DNA of 64,000 bases. Origin: Hemerocallis citrina. Taxonomy: Eukaryota > Streptophyta > Magnoliopsida > Asparagales > Asphodelaceae. Below, one piece after another: positions 1 through 11,918 of this stretch (positions are counted from its first letter, which is position 1; every line of letters begins with the position of its first letter). Location of the stretch: positions 183,480,175 to 183,544,174 of the forward strand of contig CM030362.1 in assembly GCA_017893485.1 (NCBI GenBank), written 5' to 3'. The position numbers and the translations under genes are program-made. The notes under the pieces were generated by a model, which searched no databases, had not been told where the DNA came from, and saw only the letters and a list, made by a program, of their open reading frames with translations.

Positions 1-420
1 TCGTCGTGCCGAGGTCTCCGACCCGGCCCCTCTCTCATTCGTGGTTCGGCGCCGTAGCGCGATCTGAACCGTTGGATGGTGGCACGAATCTCGAGACGGA
101 CCCAGTTTCCAAGAAAATGCTATCTTGTCGTTTAGCGTCGCTGGCAAGATCTGGGCCGTCTGATCGAGATCTTACACGAAAGTTGAGGAGAAAGTGAGTT
201 TTCTCCGTTTTGACGCTCGGATGAGCACTTGCTCGGTCAGCTGACCGGAGGTCTAAGAGTTCGAGCAACGTGGTGCGCTCCGAGCATACCTCTCGCTCGT
301 TCGCGGTTTGGCGACAAGAGCGTTCGGCTGGAGGTGTCGAGCGGTGCTTCTGTCTCCTCTTATCGCGAAGTTGCGAGGCAAGTCGAGTCTTACCCAATGG
401 TGGGCTCGCCGATCCTCGTG
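1..420 (-). other. 3' untranslated region of Tat A
   Basis: Non-coding GC-rich sequence downstream of integrase in element A. The first 240 bases resemble the repeat unit arrayed at 42939-44450 in Tat B: they share a GCGCGATCTGAACCGT-like core, ACACGAAT-like words and AAATGCTATCTTGTCGTTT. Short open frames here on both strands look like chance frames. Confidence 0.6.
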
Positions 421-755
421 AGAGTTCGACGGTCGTGGGAGCAATTCCGAATGGCGACCCACTCCTAGCCCGCTGAGGATCGAGCTTGCGGAGTAGAATC
501 GAACCAAGTGTTGGACTCCGGAACCATCGTTAGAGTTCAACGGTTGTGGGAGCAATTCCGAATGGCGACCCACTCCTAGCCCGCTGATGAGCGAGCTTGC
601 GGAGTAGAATCGAGCCAAGTGTTGGACTCCGGAACCATCATTAGAGTTCAACGGTTGTGGGAGCAATTCCGCGCGGCGAACTACGTCTGGCTCGCTTAAG
701 GGCAAGCTTGCGAAGTAGAGTCGAGCCGGGTATTGGACTCTGAACCATTGATTGA
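421..755. repeat. Tandem repeat, three 111 bp units
   Basis: Units begin at about 421, 532 and 643 with GAGTTCAACGGTTGTGGGAG-like sequence and end with CAAGTGTTGGACTCC-like sequence. They are homologous to the 116 bp units at 58561-59024 in Tat B, at the same place relative to integrase. The later part of the third unit is diverged. Bases 756-906 between this array and the integrase end show nothing recognisable. Confidence 0.85.
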
Positions 756-906
756 ATAAAGAAAAAAGGCGGAGAGACGTAAACAATCTTATAAGTATGA
801 AAAAGCATTCTTCATTGATAATTGACGGCGAGCCGTTTTTACATACAACAACTTAAGAAATGAATTACAAGTTAGAGGAAAAGAATGGTTCGACATCCTG
901 TGATAC

Positions 907-2295
907 TCAGAGAGGCGCCGGGGCGCTTTCTTGGTATTTTAACAGGTGGTCGGCATTCCAGGTCCTCGGAATCTCTCTGCCCTCTAGGTCTTCCAGGCGA
1001 AAAGCTCCGGGTTGAACTACCCTAGTGATCTTGTAGGGTCCTTCCCAATTCGGAGCTAGTTTGTTCTTCTGATTGGGGAAGGAGATGGCTAGCTTTCTGA
1101 GGACCAAGTCCCCCTCCTTGAGATCGGTGGGTCGGACTTTCTTGTTGTATGCCAGTTCGACCCTCCTCCGGTAGTTCTGCTGGCGTATTGATGCTCTTTC
1201 CCTCAGCTCGTCCACCAGGTCTAAGTTCGCCCGAAGGTCTCTGGCGTTCTGTTCCTCGTTGTAGGCTGCGAGGCGGGGAGAAGGTATTCCGACTTCGAGA
1301 GGTATCACTGCCTCGGACCCATAGGTGAGGTTGAACGGGGACTCTCCAGTGGGTGTCTGCTTGTTGGTGCGATAGTTCCACAGCACATTGGGGAGTTGGT
1401 CGACCCATGAGCCTTTGGAACATTTGTCCAGTCTCTTCTTGATACCTGAGAGGATTTGCCTATTAGCGTTCTCCGCCTAGCCATTCGACTGCGGGTGGGA
1501 GACGGAGGAGAAGCGCTGTTGGATGGCAAGGTCTTCACACAGAGCTCGGAATGCGGCCCCAGTAAACTGAGTTCCATTGTCTGTGACGAGGACACGGGGG
1601 ACGCTGAATCGGCAGACGACGCTCTTCCAGAAGAATTGAAGCACCTTGTTCTCGGTGATAGTGGCAAGGGGCTCGGCCTCAATCCACTTCGAGAAGTAGT
1701 CGATGGCTACAACCAAGAACTTGAACTGGCCCGGAGCTGGAGGGAATGGCCCTAGTAAATCCATCCCCCACATTGCGAAGGGGATAGGACTTGATAGGGA
1801 GGCGAGGTTGGCCTGGGGGAGGCGACGAATGTTGGAATGTCTCTGACAAGAGCCACATTGCCGAACGTGTCGCTAGGCATCTTGGAGGAGAGTCAGCTAA
1901 AAGTATCAGTAATTCAGAGCTTTTCGAGCCAAAGACCTAGACCCTGAGTGCGCCCCGCCGATGCCTTCGTGGAGCTCCTGTAAGGCGTAGTCGGCCTGTT
2001 CCGGGGAAAGGCACCTCAGGTACGGTCGGCCGTCAATCTGCGAGAAGGAGCGCTTGTATAAGACCCCCTCGATTAGGACGTACCGCTCGGCCCTGGTTCT
2101 TACTCGGCGTGCTTCCTTAGGGTCCTCGGGGAGGAGTCCGTCCCTTAAGAATTCCACTAACGGCTTCATCCAATTATCTTGCAGTAGGACCGGTAATGAC
2201 TCCACTGAGCCGAGGGTCTCGTCTTCTATGCTCGGCTTCAATAGGACCTCGATCAAAACTGTCTGCTCGAGACCTTGGAGGGAGGATGAGGCCAA
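907..2295 (-). pseudogene. Tat A integrase (broken)
   Basis: The frame reads from a linker after RNase H through an HHCC zinc finger, the catalytic core and a C-terminal DNA-binding region ending near ADHLLKYQESA. The core keeps the first two acidic residues (WGMDLLG and VTDNGTQF) and the third (AEN). Stops lie in the zinc-finger region at about 1870-1908, where the sister copy at 59222 reads through with Gly, Trp and Glu. A TAG at 1477-1479 stands where the sister copy has Gln just before the catalytic Glu. This enzyme inserts element cDNA into host chromosomes; this copy cannot make it whole. No chromodomain is seen, as expected for Tat. Confidence 0.9.
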
Positions 2296-2352
2296 CTTGG
2301 AGAGGGCATCGGCCTGTGAATTCTCTTCTCGAGGGAATCGTTGGATGAGTGC

Positions 2353-2655
2353 CTATTCGAATCGGGCCATGAGGGTTCGGACCTTGGCGAGGTACTTCGC
2401 CATCTGTTCGTCCCGTGCCTCGTAATCGCCCAAAACTTGGTTCACGACCAGCTGGGAGTCACTATGGATTCGGAGACGCTGCACCCCAACACTTCGGGCA
2501 AGTCCGAGGCCTGCGATTAGTGCCTCATACTCTGCTTCATTGTTCGAGGCCTTGAAATTCATGCGGAGGGCATACTGGAGGACGAAGTCGTCTGGACCTG
2601 TCAGGATGATACCAGCGCCGCTTCCCTCGTTGCAAGAGGAACCGTCCACAAAAAC
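2353..2655 (-). pseudogene. Tat A second (archaeal-like) RNase H domain
   Basis: This domain follows the gypsy-type RNase H and starts at VFVDGSS. It shows the acidic residues expected of RNase H in VFVDGS, NNEAEYEAL and IHSDSQL. A second RNase H after the ancestral one is a known trait of the Tat lineage. The frame ends at a TAG (2353-2355) followed by recognisable linker (FPREENS) in the same frame, so the stop looks like a nonsense mutation. The same domain is missing from Tat B near 60560. Confidence 0.85.
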
Positions 2656-4338
2656 GGTCCAGATCGGGGGTCCGTTCGGGACATGGCTGACCTCGGGAAT
2701 GGTGGTCTCAACGATGAAGTCCGCGAGGGCTTGAGCTTTGATCGCAGTCCGAGGCTGGTAGGAGATGTCGTGTTGACTCAGCTCGATGAACCATTTCATA
2801 AGTCGGCCTGAGGTCTCCGGCTTGTGGAGGACCTGCTTCAGCAGTTGGCCGGTGAGGACCACAACCGAGTGAGACTGAAAGTATGGGCGGAGCTTCCTTG
2901 CCGCCATAACCAGGGCATAGGCCATCTTTTCTACCTTCGGGTAGCGGAGCTCAGCATCCCGGAGCACCTTGCTCACATAGTAAATGGGCCTCTAAGCCTG
3001 GTCCTCTTCCCTCACCAAGATGGCACTTAAAGTCTGCTCGGAAGCTGCCAAATAGATGAAGAGTGTTTCCCCCGGAACGGGCTTGCTGAGCAGGGGAGGA
3101 TTGACCAAGTAGGCTTTCAGCTGTTTGAACGACTCCTGCTGCAGTTCGCCCCACTCGAAACCCTTGGCTCCCTTGAGGGCCTTGAAGAAGGGGAGGCACT
3201 TTTCCCCAGACTTCGAAAGGAATCGCCCAATAGCGGTGAGGCGACCCGTAAGTCTCTGCACTTCTTTGACGTTCTGTGGCGGGGCCATGTCCAGTATGGC
3301 CTTGATCTTTTTAGGATTTGCTTCGATCCCTCGTTGGCTGACCATAAAGCCGAGGAACTTTCCTGACAAGACCCCGAACGCACACTTGTTCGGGTTAAGC
3401 CTCATGTTGTGCCTTCTCAGTACGCCGAACGCCTCCTGGAGGTCGGCCACGTGGTCGGCACCTCGGACGCTCTTTACGAGCATGTCGTCGACGTATACTT
3501 CTATGTTGCGGCCTATCTGGCTTTGGAAGACTTTGTTGACGAGGCGCTGGTAGGTGGCTCCAGCGTTCTTCAATCCGAACGGCATGACTCTATAACAGTA
3601 GAGGCCCTGGTCGGTAATGAAGGAGGTCTTCGGAATGTCCGGGGGGAACATTCGGATCTGGTTATAGCCGGAGAAGGCGTCCATGAAGCTGAGGAGCTCA
3701 TGGCCCGAGGTAGCATCGATGAGGGTGTCGATATTCGGGAGAGGGAACGGATCCTTCGGACACGCCTTATTCAAGTCTGTGAAGTCGATGCATATCCTCC
3801 AGGAACCATTGGACTTCTTAACCATGACGATATTGGAGAGCCACTCGGGGTAGTTCACCTCCTGTATGAACTGAACTTTTAGGAGCTTGTCTACCTCCTC
3901 CTTGATGGCCTGTTGTCGCTCTGGAGCGAATTTACGCCTCTTCTGCTGAACCGGTCTGCACCCCGGTTCGACGCTGAGGCGGTGCATTAGAAGTTCCTCG
4001 GAAATCCCGGGCATGTCCGCGGCGGACCAAGCAAATAGGTCGCGGTTCTCCCGGATGCACTGGACCAAGTCGGAACATAAGGCAGTCGGCAGGGACTTGC
4101 TGATGAGGAACTTTCTACTCGGGTCCCCGTCCGAGAAAAGCACTTCTTCCAATTCGTCCGTCGGCTCGGACGTGGGTCGGACATTCGGCTCGGGGATCTC
4201 TAAAGTCTCAAGGGAGAGCACCGGACCCCCAGTGGAAGTCATATAGCACTTCCGAGCCGTCTCTTGTCTGCCCCTGACTTCTCCCACTCCCGTCCGGGTG
4301 GGGAACTTCATCTTGAGGTGGTACGCCGAAGGAACAGC
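2656..4338 (-). pseudogene. Tat A reverse transcriptase and gypsy-type RNase H (broken)
   Basis: From the [15 protein letters not shown] start (4311) the frame runs through a protease-RT linker, the RT fingers and palm ([17 protein letters not shown]), [11 protein letters not shown] with the first catalytic Asp, [13 protein letters not shown], the YVDDMLVKS catalytic motif and the thumb. It then enters the connection and RNase H region ([28 protein letters not shown]). A TAG at 2992-2994 interrupts it where Gln fits, and the same frame continues after it. RT copies element RNA into DNA, and RNase H removes the template and primer RNA. Residues 1-439 are uninterrupted, one of the better preserved stretches of element A. 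Confidence 0.92.
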
Positions 4339-5166
4339 TTACAGGGCAGCTAGGCCAGGTCGGCCCAAGATGACATTGTATGCAGCCGGGACATCGACGA
4401 CCATAAAGTCCATCGGCTCTGTCCGGGTAGTAGGGGTCTTCCCAGCAGTTACGTCCAGGGTGATAACCCCTTCGACCGTTACTGGTACCCCCGTGAACCC
4501 GTGGAGCGTGTAGCCGGCTGGTTTGAGGCGATCTCGGGATAGTTGTAGCCCTCGGAAGGCCGAGAGGAAGAGGATGTTCACAGAGCTCCCGTTGTCTACT
4601 AGGAACCTCTGCACTTTGAAGTTCGCCATGCGGAGGTCGATAACAAGTGCATCGCAGTGGGGAGTCTGGACCCCTTCGAGGTCTTCATCAGAGAAAGTCA
4701 TTGGGATGCCGAGGCCTTTGGGGGGAGGGGCACTGTGAACTGAGTTGACCTCTCGGACGAAGGCCTTCCGAGAGGAGTTGGAAGAGCCCCCCATTGGGCC
4801 CCCGTGGATAAGGTGCAGAACACATTCCTCCTCGAACTCGGGTGTTTCATCTCGTCGCTCGGAGCGCTTGTTAGCCCCCCGAGGCGGAGGAGTGGTGCGA
4901 TCTCCCCGATCATTTGCCTTCACAAATTTGGCCAACTGCCCCCTCTGGATGAGGGCCTCTATCTCATTCTTCAACGCCCGGCAGTCGTTGGTGTCATGGC
5001 CGTGGTCCCGGTGGTACCGGCACCACTTCTCTTTGTTCCTCCTCTTGGCCGGGGTGTTCATCCTCGGAGCGGGAGGTATCACCCCTTCCTTCTCTACTTC
5101 CATCAGGATGGTGGAGACATTGGTGGTGAGAGAAGTGAATTTCTCGAACCTGGGGGAGGACGGCAC
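4339..5166 (-). pseudogene. Tat A gag zinc knuckle and aspartic protease
   Basis: The first part carries a CX2HX4HX4C zinc knuckle (CRYHRDHGHDTNDC), used by nucleocapsid to bind element RNA; the second Cys of the usual CX2CX4HX4C is His. About residues 165-275 form the aspartic protease, with active site LVDNGSSVNILF, the FTGVPVTVEG flap area and the VILGRP end. The active triplet is Asp-Asn-Gly rather than the usual Asp-Thr/Ser-Gly. The frame ends at a TAA (4339-4341) where the sister copy has Glu and reads on to RT, so the stop is a lesion and not a natural gag-pol boundary. Confidence 0.85.
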
Positions 5167-6646
5167 TGACCGCCGTTATCCTTTTGTAGCTTCTTGCCCC
5201 CTTCTTCTTCCGTTGCTTTCCTTTTCGACCCGGAAGCGGATCCTCCGAAACTTGGGAGGCACTCGGCCTCCTCCGCCCGAATGTATTTCTCGCATCTAAA
5301 GAGAAGATTGGCGAAGTTGTGCGGGGGCTTCTTGGCGAGGGACGACGGAGGTTGGAGTTGAGGATGTTCGACTGGAATGCGACGGTCGCCACTGACTGGT
5401 CGAGGGAGGCGATAGATCTGACCTCCGCGGTAAATCTCCTCACATAGTCCCTCAACTTTTCTTCCCACTCCTGTCGGAGGTGGAGTAGAGAGAGGCTGGT
5501 CTTCTCCGTTCGTCTGCTACTCACGAAGTGAGTTATGAAGAGCGTTTCGAACTGCTCGAACGAGAAGATGGAAGAGGGAGCGAGCCGGGAGTACCATTCC
5601 CGCGCCGAACCCTTAAGAGTGGCAGGGAAGGTCTTGCAAAGCATGGCGTCGGAAGCTTGGTGAATCAGCATCAATATCTTGAAGCTTTCGACATGATCAA
5701 CAGGGTCCGACTCCCCTGAGTACGTTTCAAACTGCGGAGGCTTGAAACCCCTCGGAATGGGAGCCTCCATGATAGTCCGAGAGAAGGGCGGTCTGCTAGG
5801 GCGGACGGTCGTTCCTCTCGACTCCTCCTCCTTGTCCATACGGCCTATGCGTCTCTCCATCTCGTGGAGACGACAGTAGAGAGCATCGTCCCTCCGGTGA
5901 TAGTCAAATGACCCCCTGGACTCGTCTTCATAGGAAGGGGAGCGAGGACTGCGGCGTCGATGGTCCTGGGATTGGCGAGGACTATGAGGGTGTTGCTGAT
6001 GACTAAGAGCCGGGGGAGGACTTATGGATCGGTGGCGAGGACTTGGGACCCGTGGGGGCGTTGGAACCCTTTGGGCATTATTGTTGTTGGGGCGAAGGTT
6101 GAGGGCCTACAACACCATCGCCTGGAATTGTAGGAACTCGGCACGAGTGATTGGTGCCTCATCGTTCCTCGGATGATGTCGATCAGCAGGGGAATGCGGC
6201 CTCCTCCTACGATGCTCGGGAGATTCCCCCCGTCATCTCCGGTCCGGAGACCTTCTGCCATCTTGACGATGAGGAGATCGCTCACCTCGATGTTGGCGGG
6301 AGGCTCCCTCTCGGGCCCGCTTCTCATCTAGGCGGTTGCGAAGATCCTCATCCTTTTGGCGATTCAGAACGGTGTTGCGGAGGTCGGAGGCTCGGGGGTT
6401 ATGGGAAGCCATCGAATCCGAGGAGGCATTGTGAACCGAGACATGGTCTGGGTGAAGAGGTTGTTTCTGCCTCCGCTGGTTCGGACCAGTAGCACCATTG
6501 GGGGGTTGTTGATTCAGAAGAGGGTCTTGGATCAGGGGAGGAAGTTGCTCGGGCTGCGGAGCGGGATGCACGGGGGCTTCCTCTTGCTGATCGGCGGGGT
6601 TGGGCCCACGGTTGGACCCCCTTGACCTGACCTTTCTGGGAGGCAT
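5103..6646 (-). pseudogene. Tat A gag (broken)
   Basis: A likely start Met at 6644-6646 lies about 50 bases after the primer site. The N-terminal part is Arg/Pro/Ser-rich (MPPRKVRSRGSNRG). The capsid-like core follows (GFKPPQFETYSGESDPVDHV, then AREWYSRLAPSSIFSFEQF and the SLDQSV region). TGA at about 6233 (Arg codon CGA expected) and TAG near 6106 (Gln expected) interrupt it. A frameshift near 5330 moves the reading frame between NILNSNLR and AKKPPHNFANLL. Gag packages the RNA into particles. The 5103-5166 end overlaps the next entry because of the frame change. Confidence 0.85.
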
Positions 6647-6698
6647 GATTGGAGAAGAGCTAGTCGACGGGAAGGGGAGAGGCTGCTATTCGTGTGGA

Positions 6699-6717
6699 TT
6701 CCCACAGATGGCGCCAA
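6699..6717 (-). other. Primer binding site of Tat A
   Basis: On the minus strand TTGGCGCCATCTGTGGGAA lies two bases inside the 5' LTR end. It has the TGGCGCC start common to Tat and Athila primer sites. I do not assign the tRNA with confidence. Confidence 0.75.
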
Positions 6718-6719
6718 TC

Positions 6720-7336
6720 TGTTACCGCTGATTCTGGTGTGGGGGTAAACAGATGAGATTTGTGAGTTCGTGGAAAAACCTGAATAGCGGATCCACACCT
6801 GTTCGTCGAAGTTGGGCTGCTGACTCCCGCCGTTCACCTGCAAGGAAGTGCGATACACCGGGGTTGATTCCGGCGACGCACCCTCCGACGCTCTTGTCAG
6901 TAACCAGTGATGATTAAGAAAGAGCTTAAGCTGGAAAAAGAGTGATTACCTGGTCACAGTGGTAGGTAGGAGGTATTTATAGTCGCCATGGGAGTGATTA
7001 GGGACCTGATTTCCAGTGTAACTGTCAGGAGTAAAATCCTCACAATTTATTTAGGAAATTGATCCCTGATTCCCGGTGAGAGGATAACTACAAATCAGGC
7101 CCGTTGATTTAGTCAAATCAGAGACCCTGATTTCCTCTTGCTGGTCTAGGTCTGTATCGGGTCAGGACCCGTACCCAGTTGGAGTGGATCCGTTCGTGGG
7201 TTATTGGATCTGTGAGAAGGAGATCCAGTGCCCGTTTCGGACCCATTTGTATGTAAAATTATCGTTTTACCCCTGAGCTTCAAGATTCGTGCCCTATCTG
7301 GACGGTTCCAATTTAACCCCATTTTTAGCCATATCA
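6720..7336 (-). repeat. 5' LTR of Tat A, 617 bp
   Basis: In plus orientation it starts TGTTACCGCT and ends AGCCATATCA, so the minus strand reads TG...CA. It is homologous along its length to the 558 bp LTR at 41938-42495. The left boundary is fixed by the adjacent primer site, the right boundary by the end of homology. Confidence 0.9.
6974..6982 (-). promoter_or_regulatory. TATA box of Tat A LTR
   Basis: The minus strand reads CTATAAATA about 355 bases into the LTR. The sister LTR has the same motif at about 42182-42190. Confidence 0.65.
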
Positions 7337-9250
7337 GAGATCTATCAGAAAATCTGAAAAGTAGACAGAATTCTCTATAATTTATATTCACAAATAATTT
7401 TCATATACTGACCTTAATAGGGTCTAAAATACTGATCAAAATGGGGAATCGGCAAAACATAAAATACCCTTCATGCACAAAATCACTCGTTCATATGAAA
7501 CTCATCCAAAACATAATCGAACGTGAAATATGGTGTACTAAATGTCCAAACAACATGGTATAGGGTATTTAACACGTCTACAACAAGTATACTACAACAA
7601 ACATAACCAAGCACACGATATCATACGATTAACATGCATGTATACAACAAGAAGTGGTCATCCCTAAGTTATTTCATGTCATGTGTGTAATGAGACAACT
7701 ATGGGCAGGTCAACACAATAGAGATAACATATAACAAGGGTTTCAGACAAGATATGTCTCTAGAACACAACTACACTACAGGCGGTATTTAGTACTTGTA
7801 TTATACAAAGAAAAGAATACAAGTTACTTGCCTGAAAGACGACGACGGGAACGGAGAAAAGAGCAAGAATAACGGGAACGGATTCCCGAGCACGAACTCA
7901 ATGAACGAACGAACCCACGAACACACGAGCAAAGAACTACGAACGGCAACAACACACGAGAGGCAACGTGGGCGTGCTCGGGGACACGACGACGACAGCA
8001 AGTTTTTGCTGCTGCCGTCAGTCGTCGGAGGAAGCACGGGGAGCGCCGAAGGTGGGTCTTGCAGTGCACAGGGAGGGGCGACGGGAAGGGGGTCACTGGC
8101 TGCGGTGGAGGGCACAGGGGACAGAGGGGCTGCTGCTACATCGCTGCAAGAGGCAGGGAGGCACTGCAGGGGGTCACCGGCAGGGACTGACTGGAGCAGG
8201 GCGGCACTGGCTGGCTACTGGCGTCGCTTGACAGGAAGGAGGAGCACGGCACAGGGGCTGGCTGAGGACGACAGGGGACCACGGAGGGGGGGTGTAGTTG
8301 CTGGCGTCGCTGGGTCTGTGTTGCTGCTGGTTGCGCCAAGGAAGAGGAGGAAGGGGATGAGACAGGAAAGAGGAGGGGTGCAAGCAGGGAGGCGAGAGGA
8401 CCAGGGAGAAGAGGAGAGAGAAAGAGAGGGAGACGAGGCTGGGAGATGTTGCAGTCGACGGGGAGAGCCAGCTGCAGTGGTGCGCAACTCTCGGGAGGAC
8501 GGCGCAGCACCGGAAGAGAGGACGGGAGTAGAGGTGCAGTCGGGGGTTGGCTAGGAGGTCGGGGAAGCACATAGGGAAACGAAGTAGGGTTGAGAAGGAG
8601 GGCGGCTGATGGGTTTGGTGAATAGGGTATGCAGGCGGCTAGGATCTTTAGGGTTTTGATGGGTAGGGTGCACAGGATGTATATATATATATATATGATG
8701 GGTAGCTTATTAGGGTTAGGTGAGTGATGGGTTTGGGGGTAGCAAACGGGTATTGGGTTAAGTTGGGGCTTAATGGGTATTTAATGGGTTATAGGGTTTT
8801 AGAGATCCAATAAGGGAAATAGGGTTTTAGGAATAATTGGGTTTATAATAAAAGATCCAATAGAATTTATAAAATAACCAATAAAAATTTGATTTATAAT
8901 AAAATGTAATTTGCATTACAATATAAAATTTATTTGAAATAACTACAAAAACAATTCGTACATAGAAGTGAATTTTTAATAACCAGTCAAAATTAACAAC
9001 AATAATAATAAGAAAAATGATAAAAATAATAATAGTAATAACAATAGAAATCCAGGTAATAATAACAATAATAAGATTGGTATTATAATATAAAAATTAT
9101 AGAAAATAGTTACAAATAAAATTATGGATCAAAAATAGATTTTAATAGAAGATACAATAATATATTTTAACAAAAGAATTTGAAAGCGGAAAAATAATTT
9201 ACAAAAGTTTTAAATACAGAAAATACATATTTGGGGAAACAGGGGTTACA
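7337..9250 (-). repeat. R1-family LTR, 5' part, cut by Tat A
   Basis: The minus strand starts TGTAACCCCTGTTT at 9250 and matches the solo LTR at 16032-20042: shared start, the block AGGCAAGTAACTTGTA (7825-7840 against 17545-17560) and GGGAATCCGTTCCCGTTATT. The remainder lies beyond the Tat A insertion, left of the window. Bases 7950-8560 are a GC-rich stretch downstream of the presumed promoter with open frames on both strands and biased Ser/Pro/Arg composition; I do not accept these as genes. A TA microsatellite lies at about 8680-8696. Bases 8880-9200 are very AT-rich. Confidence 0.8.
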
Positions 9251-9619
9251 CTTAGTGAGACCCAAGTACTGGCAAAGTGATGAGAAATGATTAATTGAAT
9301 TTGAGAAGTAGCCAATCTGGGCTATCGTTCTCAGTGTATTGTTTAAGACCAGTAGGAGGGTATGCTAGCTCTAGGTGGAATTATTATTCATGTTTCAAAT
9401 TTAAGGATATGCACTAGGAGAAGATGTAATAAAACTTGGGCAAACATATGTGGGGCGCGTCTATATAGTCTGACGATGGATTCCTAGACTATAGACCCAA
9501 TCAGACGGTGGAGACTTGGACTGTGGTTGCTTGCGGGGGAGACGATCCTCAATTAAATTCGGGACTATGATTGATTTGACGGTGGATTCTAGGATCATGA
9601 ATAGTCGAGTGGATGGGAG

Positions 9620-9664
<45 letters not shown>

Positions 9665-10126
9665 GAGGCTGGAAAGGCACTTGTGGGATGTTCACACGAC
9701 GAAGATTTCTGTATAGCCTGACGGTGGATTCCAGGGCTGGAGTTCGTACTTGTGGAATGTCCAAAACTTGCTTTTGTTACTGTAGTAGAATATTCATAAC
9801 GAGGGATTAAACCCTATATTCAGGAGTACGATAAGGGCTTGCCCTTGGACCTATGTACAATGGGATGCATAGAATCTGAATAAGTATGCATTAGTGCATC
9901 GTAGCATAAATCTGCATTAGGCATTTAAGACATATCATGCAATGACATGTTTAGGACAGTCACTTTTTACACTTTATTGTTCATTCAAGTTTGTGGTTGC
10001 TAAAATTAGAGAATCACTGTTTTATAGTATTGTGTCAGTTGTAAGCAACTTACGTGCCCACAGTTTTCTAGTTGCAGGACTGGACTTGGCATGGATTTAA
10101 AGTCACTATATTGAGCTGTTACAAGA
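9251..10126 (+). repeat. Chromovirus-like LTR fragment
   Basis: The segment GGGATGCATAGAATCTGAA (about 9861) and following bases match the reverse complement of the solo LTR near 24320 and the plus strand of the Tekay LTR near 40189, so this is part of a related long LTR in plus orientation. It is cut on the left by the R1 LTR and on the right by element C. GTGGATTCyAGG-like words recur at about 9475, 9583 and 9724. A TA microsatellite occupies about 9630-9662. Confidence 0.7.
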
Positions 10127-10355
10127 TGTAACACCCCATTTTTTTTATATCCCCAAATTCAATTCTTTCAATTTCTATACCACTTTAAATATAAACTAAG
10201 ATAGTTATATTTCAAATAAAATTTTGGCAGAGTTTTCCCTGAAATTTCTGCCCCGAAACACAAAAAGCTTACGGAATTCTGCTTAAAATTCCGTAGCTTA
10301 CAACACATGCAATATTTTCACGAGCTCCCCAGGCCAAAACGAGCAGAATCACACA

Positions 10356-10408
<53 letters not shown>

Positions 10409-11024
10409 TGCTCTGGGGGCCAAACTCATAAAAGAATATCAATTATCACAAAAAAACCATAAATTTCTTCAAAAACATAGCCAAATTTTTAGAAAAACCT
10501 TTGTAAAACATACCACAGGACCCGGTACTCCACCTCGAGATGGGTACGGGTCAAAAACATATCATACTTCCCCACACTATGCTCATCATCGCTGCCAACA
10601 TACTTGTACATCCAAAATACAATTTAAACCATAAACTTTACTATTCATATAACTAAACCTATAAAAAAAATTTAAAAGAAAAGAACCCACTCAAAACTAA
10701 AATCCACACCTCACCTTTGCACTACTGAGGACCTGTAACAGTAGGGGGTCTAGGGTAGTCCTGGGATTCCACTAACCCCCCAAACACTAGGGGTTAGCCA
10801 TTTCTGGTGTGAGTATAATCAAATATAACATAACTTAGAATGAATAAAATAAAAGAACAACAGAAATATGAAAATACCAACATGGTAGTAAATTCAGTTA
10901 TAAACATTGGAATGCCTGAGAATAAATGTACATTTGAAACTATAATGTAACCATATCATCAAATAGCCTACAATATAGTTATTGCAAATCCACCCCATGT
11001 ATTTCATTATCCTTGATTTATAGA

Positions 11025-11098
11025 GAGATTCGAACCTAGGCAGTTAGTTCCCACTATTTGCTCGAAATAGCGGGCAGTAGTTCCTAAGCTCGAATCTC
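11025..11098. repeat. Compound stem-loop 1 in LTR C
   Basis: An outer stem pairs 11025-11040 with 11083-11098 (GAGATTCGA against TCGAATCTC, 14 of 16 pairs). An inner stem pairs 11050-11059 with 11065-11074 (CCCACTATTT against AAATAGCGGG, one mismatch). Confidence 0.75.
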
Positions 11099-11596
11099 AA
11101 ACTCCACCCATTAACTGTTATCATTAACTTAATTAAACATAACCATTTATCCCACCTTTTAATTACCATCACATTCCCAATATATATTACTTCACTCCGT
11201 TACTAATAATCATCTCAATATCAAGTATAAGGTTCTATTACCACATTCTTACACCATATCGGATCTTTATATATATACATTTATCACTATACTTTCCATT
11301 TAAAGCAAAACACAATTTTACTTCATAACTTAACTTATTTCCTTTGCTTTAAACACATACATTCCATTCATCATATAAAGATTAAAACATTCTTAAAATG
11401 CCCCACGTTCATTATTTATGTCCACTCTTATTTCATCACACACTTATCATTTACTTTCTTTTCATTCGTAAACCCATACATATTCCATACCTTTTATTTC
11501 ACTCATTATCTTCAATACCACTTACCATTTTCATATCCATTTCCATACATAAACATATACATACGGGAAGCTGCTCACATAGAGTTTGACACCCAC

Positions 11597-11820
11597 GAAG
11601 CTACGTCCTCCTCCTGGCCTATACCAGTAAGGAAAAACACCTCACCCCAAGTAGAACTTAAGTACTTCCTCCCGGCCGAAGCCAGCGAGGGAAAAGAAAA
11701 TACCGCACCCCTAGTTTCACTAGAGTACTTCCTCGCGATATCTGTCATCGAGGGAATATCACCGCACCCCAGCTGTGCTGGGTAATAACATCACAACTCA
11801 AGCCGATAGCTTAGAATATC
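11597..11820. repeat. Decayed hairpin array in LTR C
   Basis: This segment resembles 12545-12810 in order and wording: CCAAGTAGAACTT, CCCTAGTTTCACTAG, CCCCAGCTGTGCTGGG and CTCAAGCCGATAGCTT. Some stems have lost a pair here. It lies about 945 bases from the better copy, suggesting that a block of roughly 0.9 kb of the LTR was duplicated. Confidence 0.7.
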
Positions 11821-11918
11821 ACATTACTTTATTTTTATTTTCATCTTACAATTCACTTTAAATTTTATTTCCATCTTATAACATAACTATCATATCAACA
11901 ACACGCCAATTCACCCTG

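Larger units (their letters stand above)
1..7336 (-). mobile_element. Tat-lineage Ty3/gypsy retrotransposon A, 5' three quarters
   Basis: Read on the minus strand, the order is 5' LTR (6720-7336), primer site, gag, protease, RT, gypsy-type RNase H, a second archaeal-like RNase H, integrase, and a repeat-bearing 3' untranslated region running off the left edge. The two RNase H domains, the YVDD reverse transcriptase and the long 3' region with tandem repeats are marks of the Tat lineage. The LTR has TG...CA ends. The 3' LTR and the antisense gene seen in the sister copy at 41938 would lie left of base 1. Coding frames carry many stops and at least one frameshift, so the copy is inactive. It is inserted in an R1-type LTR that resumes at 7337; GAGAT at 7337-7341 would be its target duplication. 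Confidence 0.93.

Noticed and set aside
7796..8570. Open frames on both strands in the GC-rich part of the R1 LTR as host genes
   Set aside because: The composition is low-complexity, frames are open on both strands, no domain is recognised, and the region aligns with the leader of another R1 LTR whose frames differ.
9516..9810. Frames with Tyr-Ile repeats as proteins
   Set aside because: They are translations of a TA microsatellite inside an LTR fragment.
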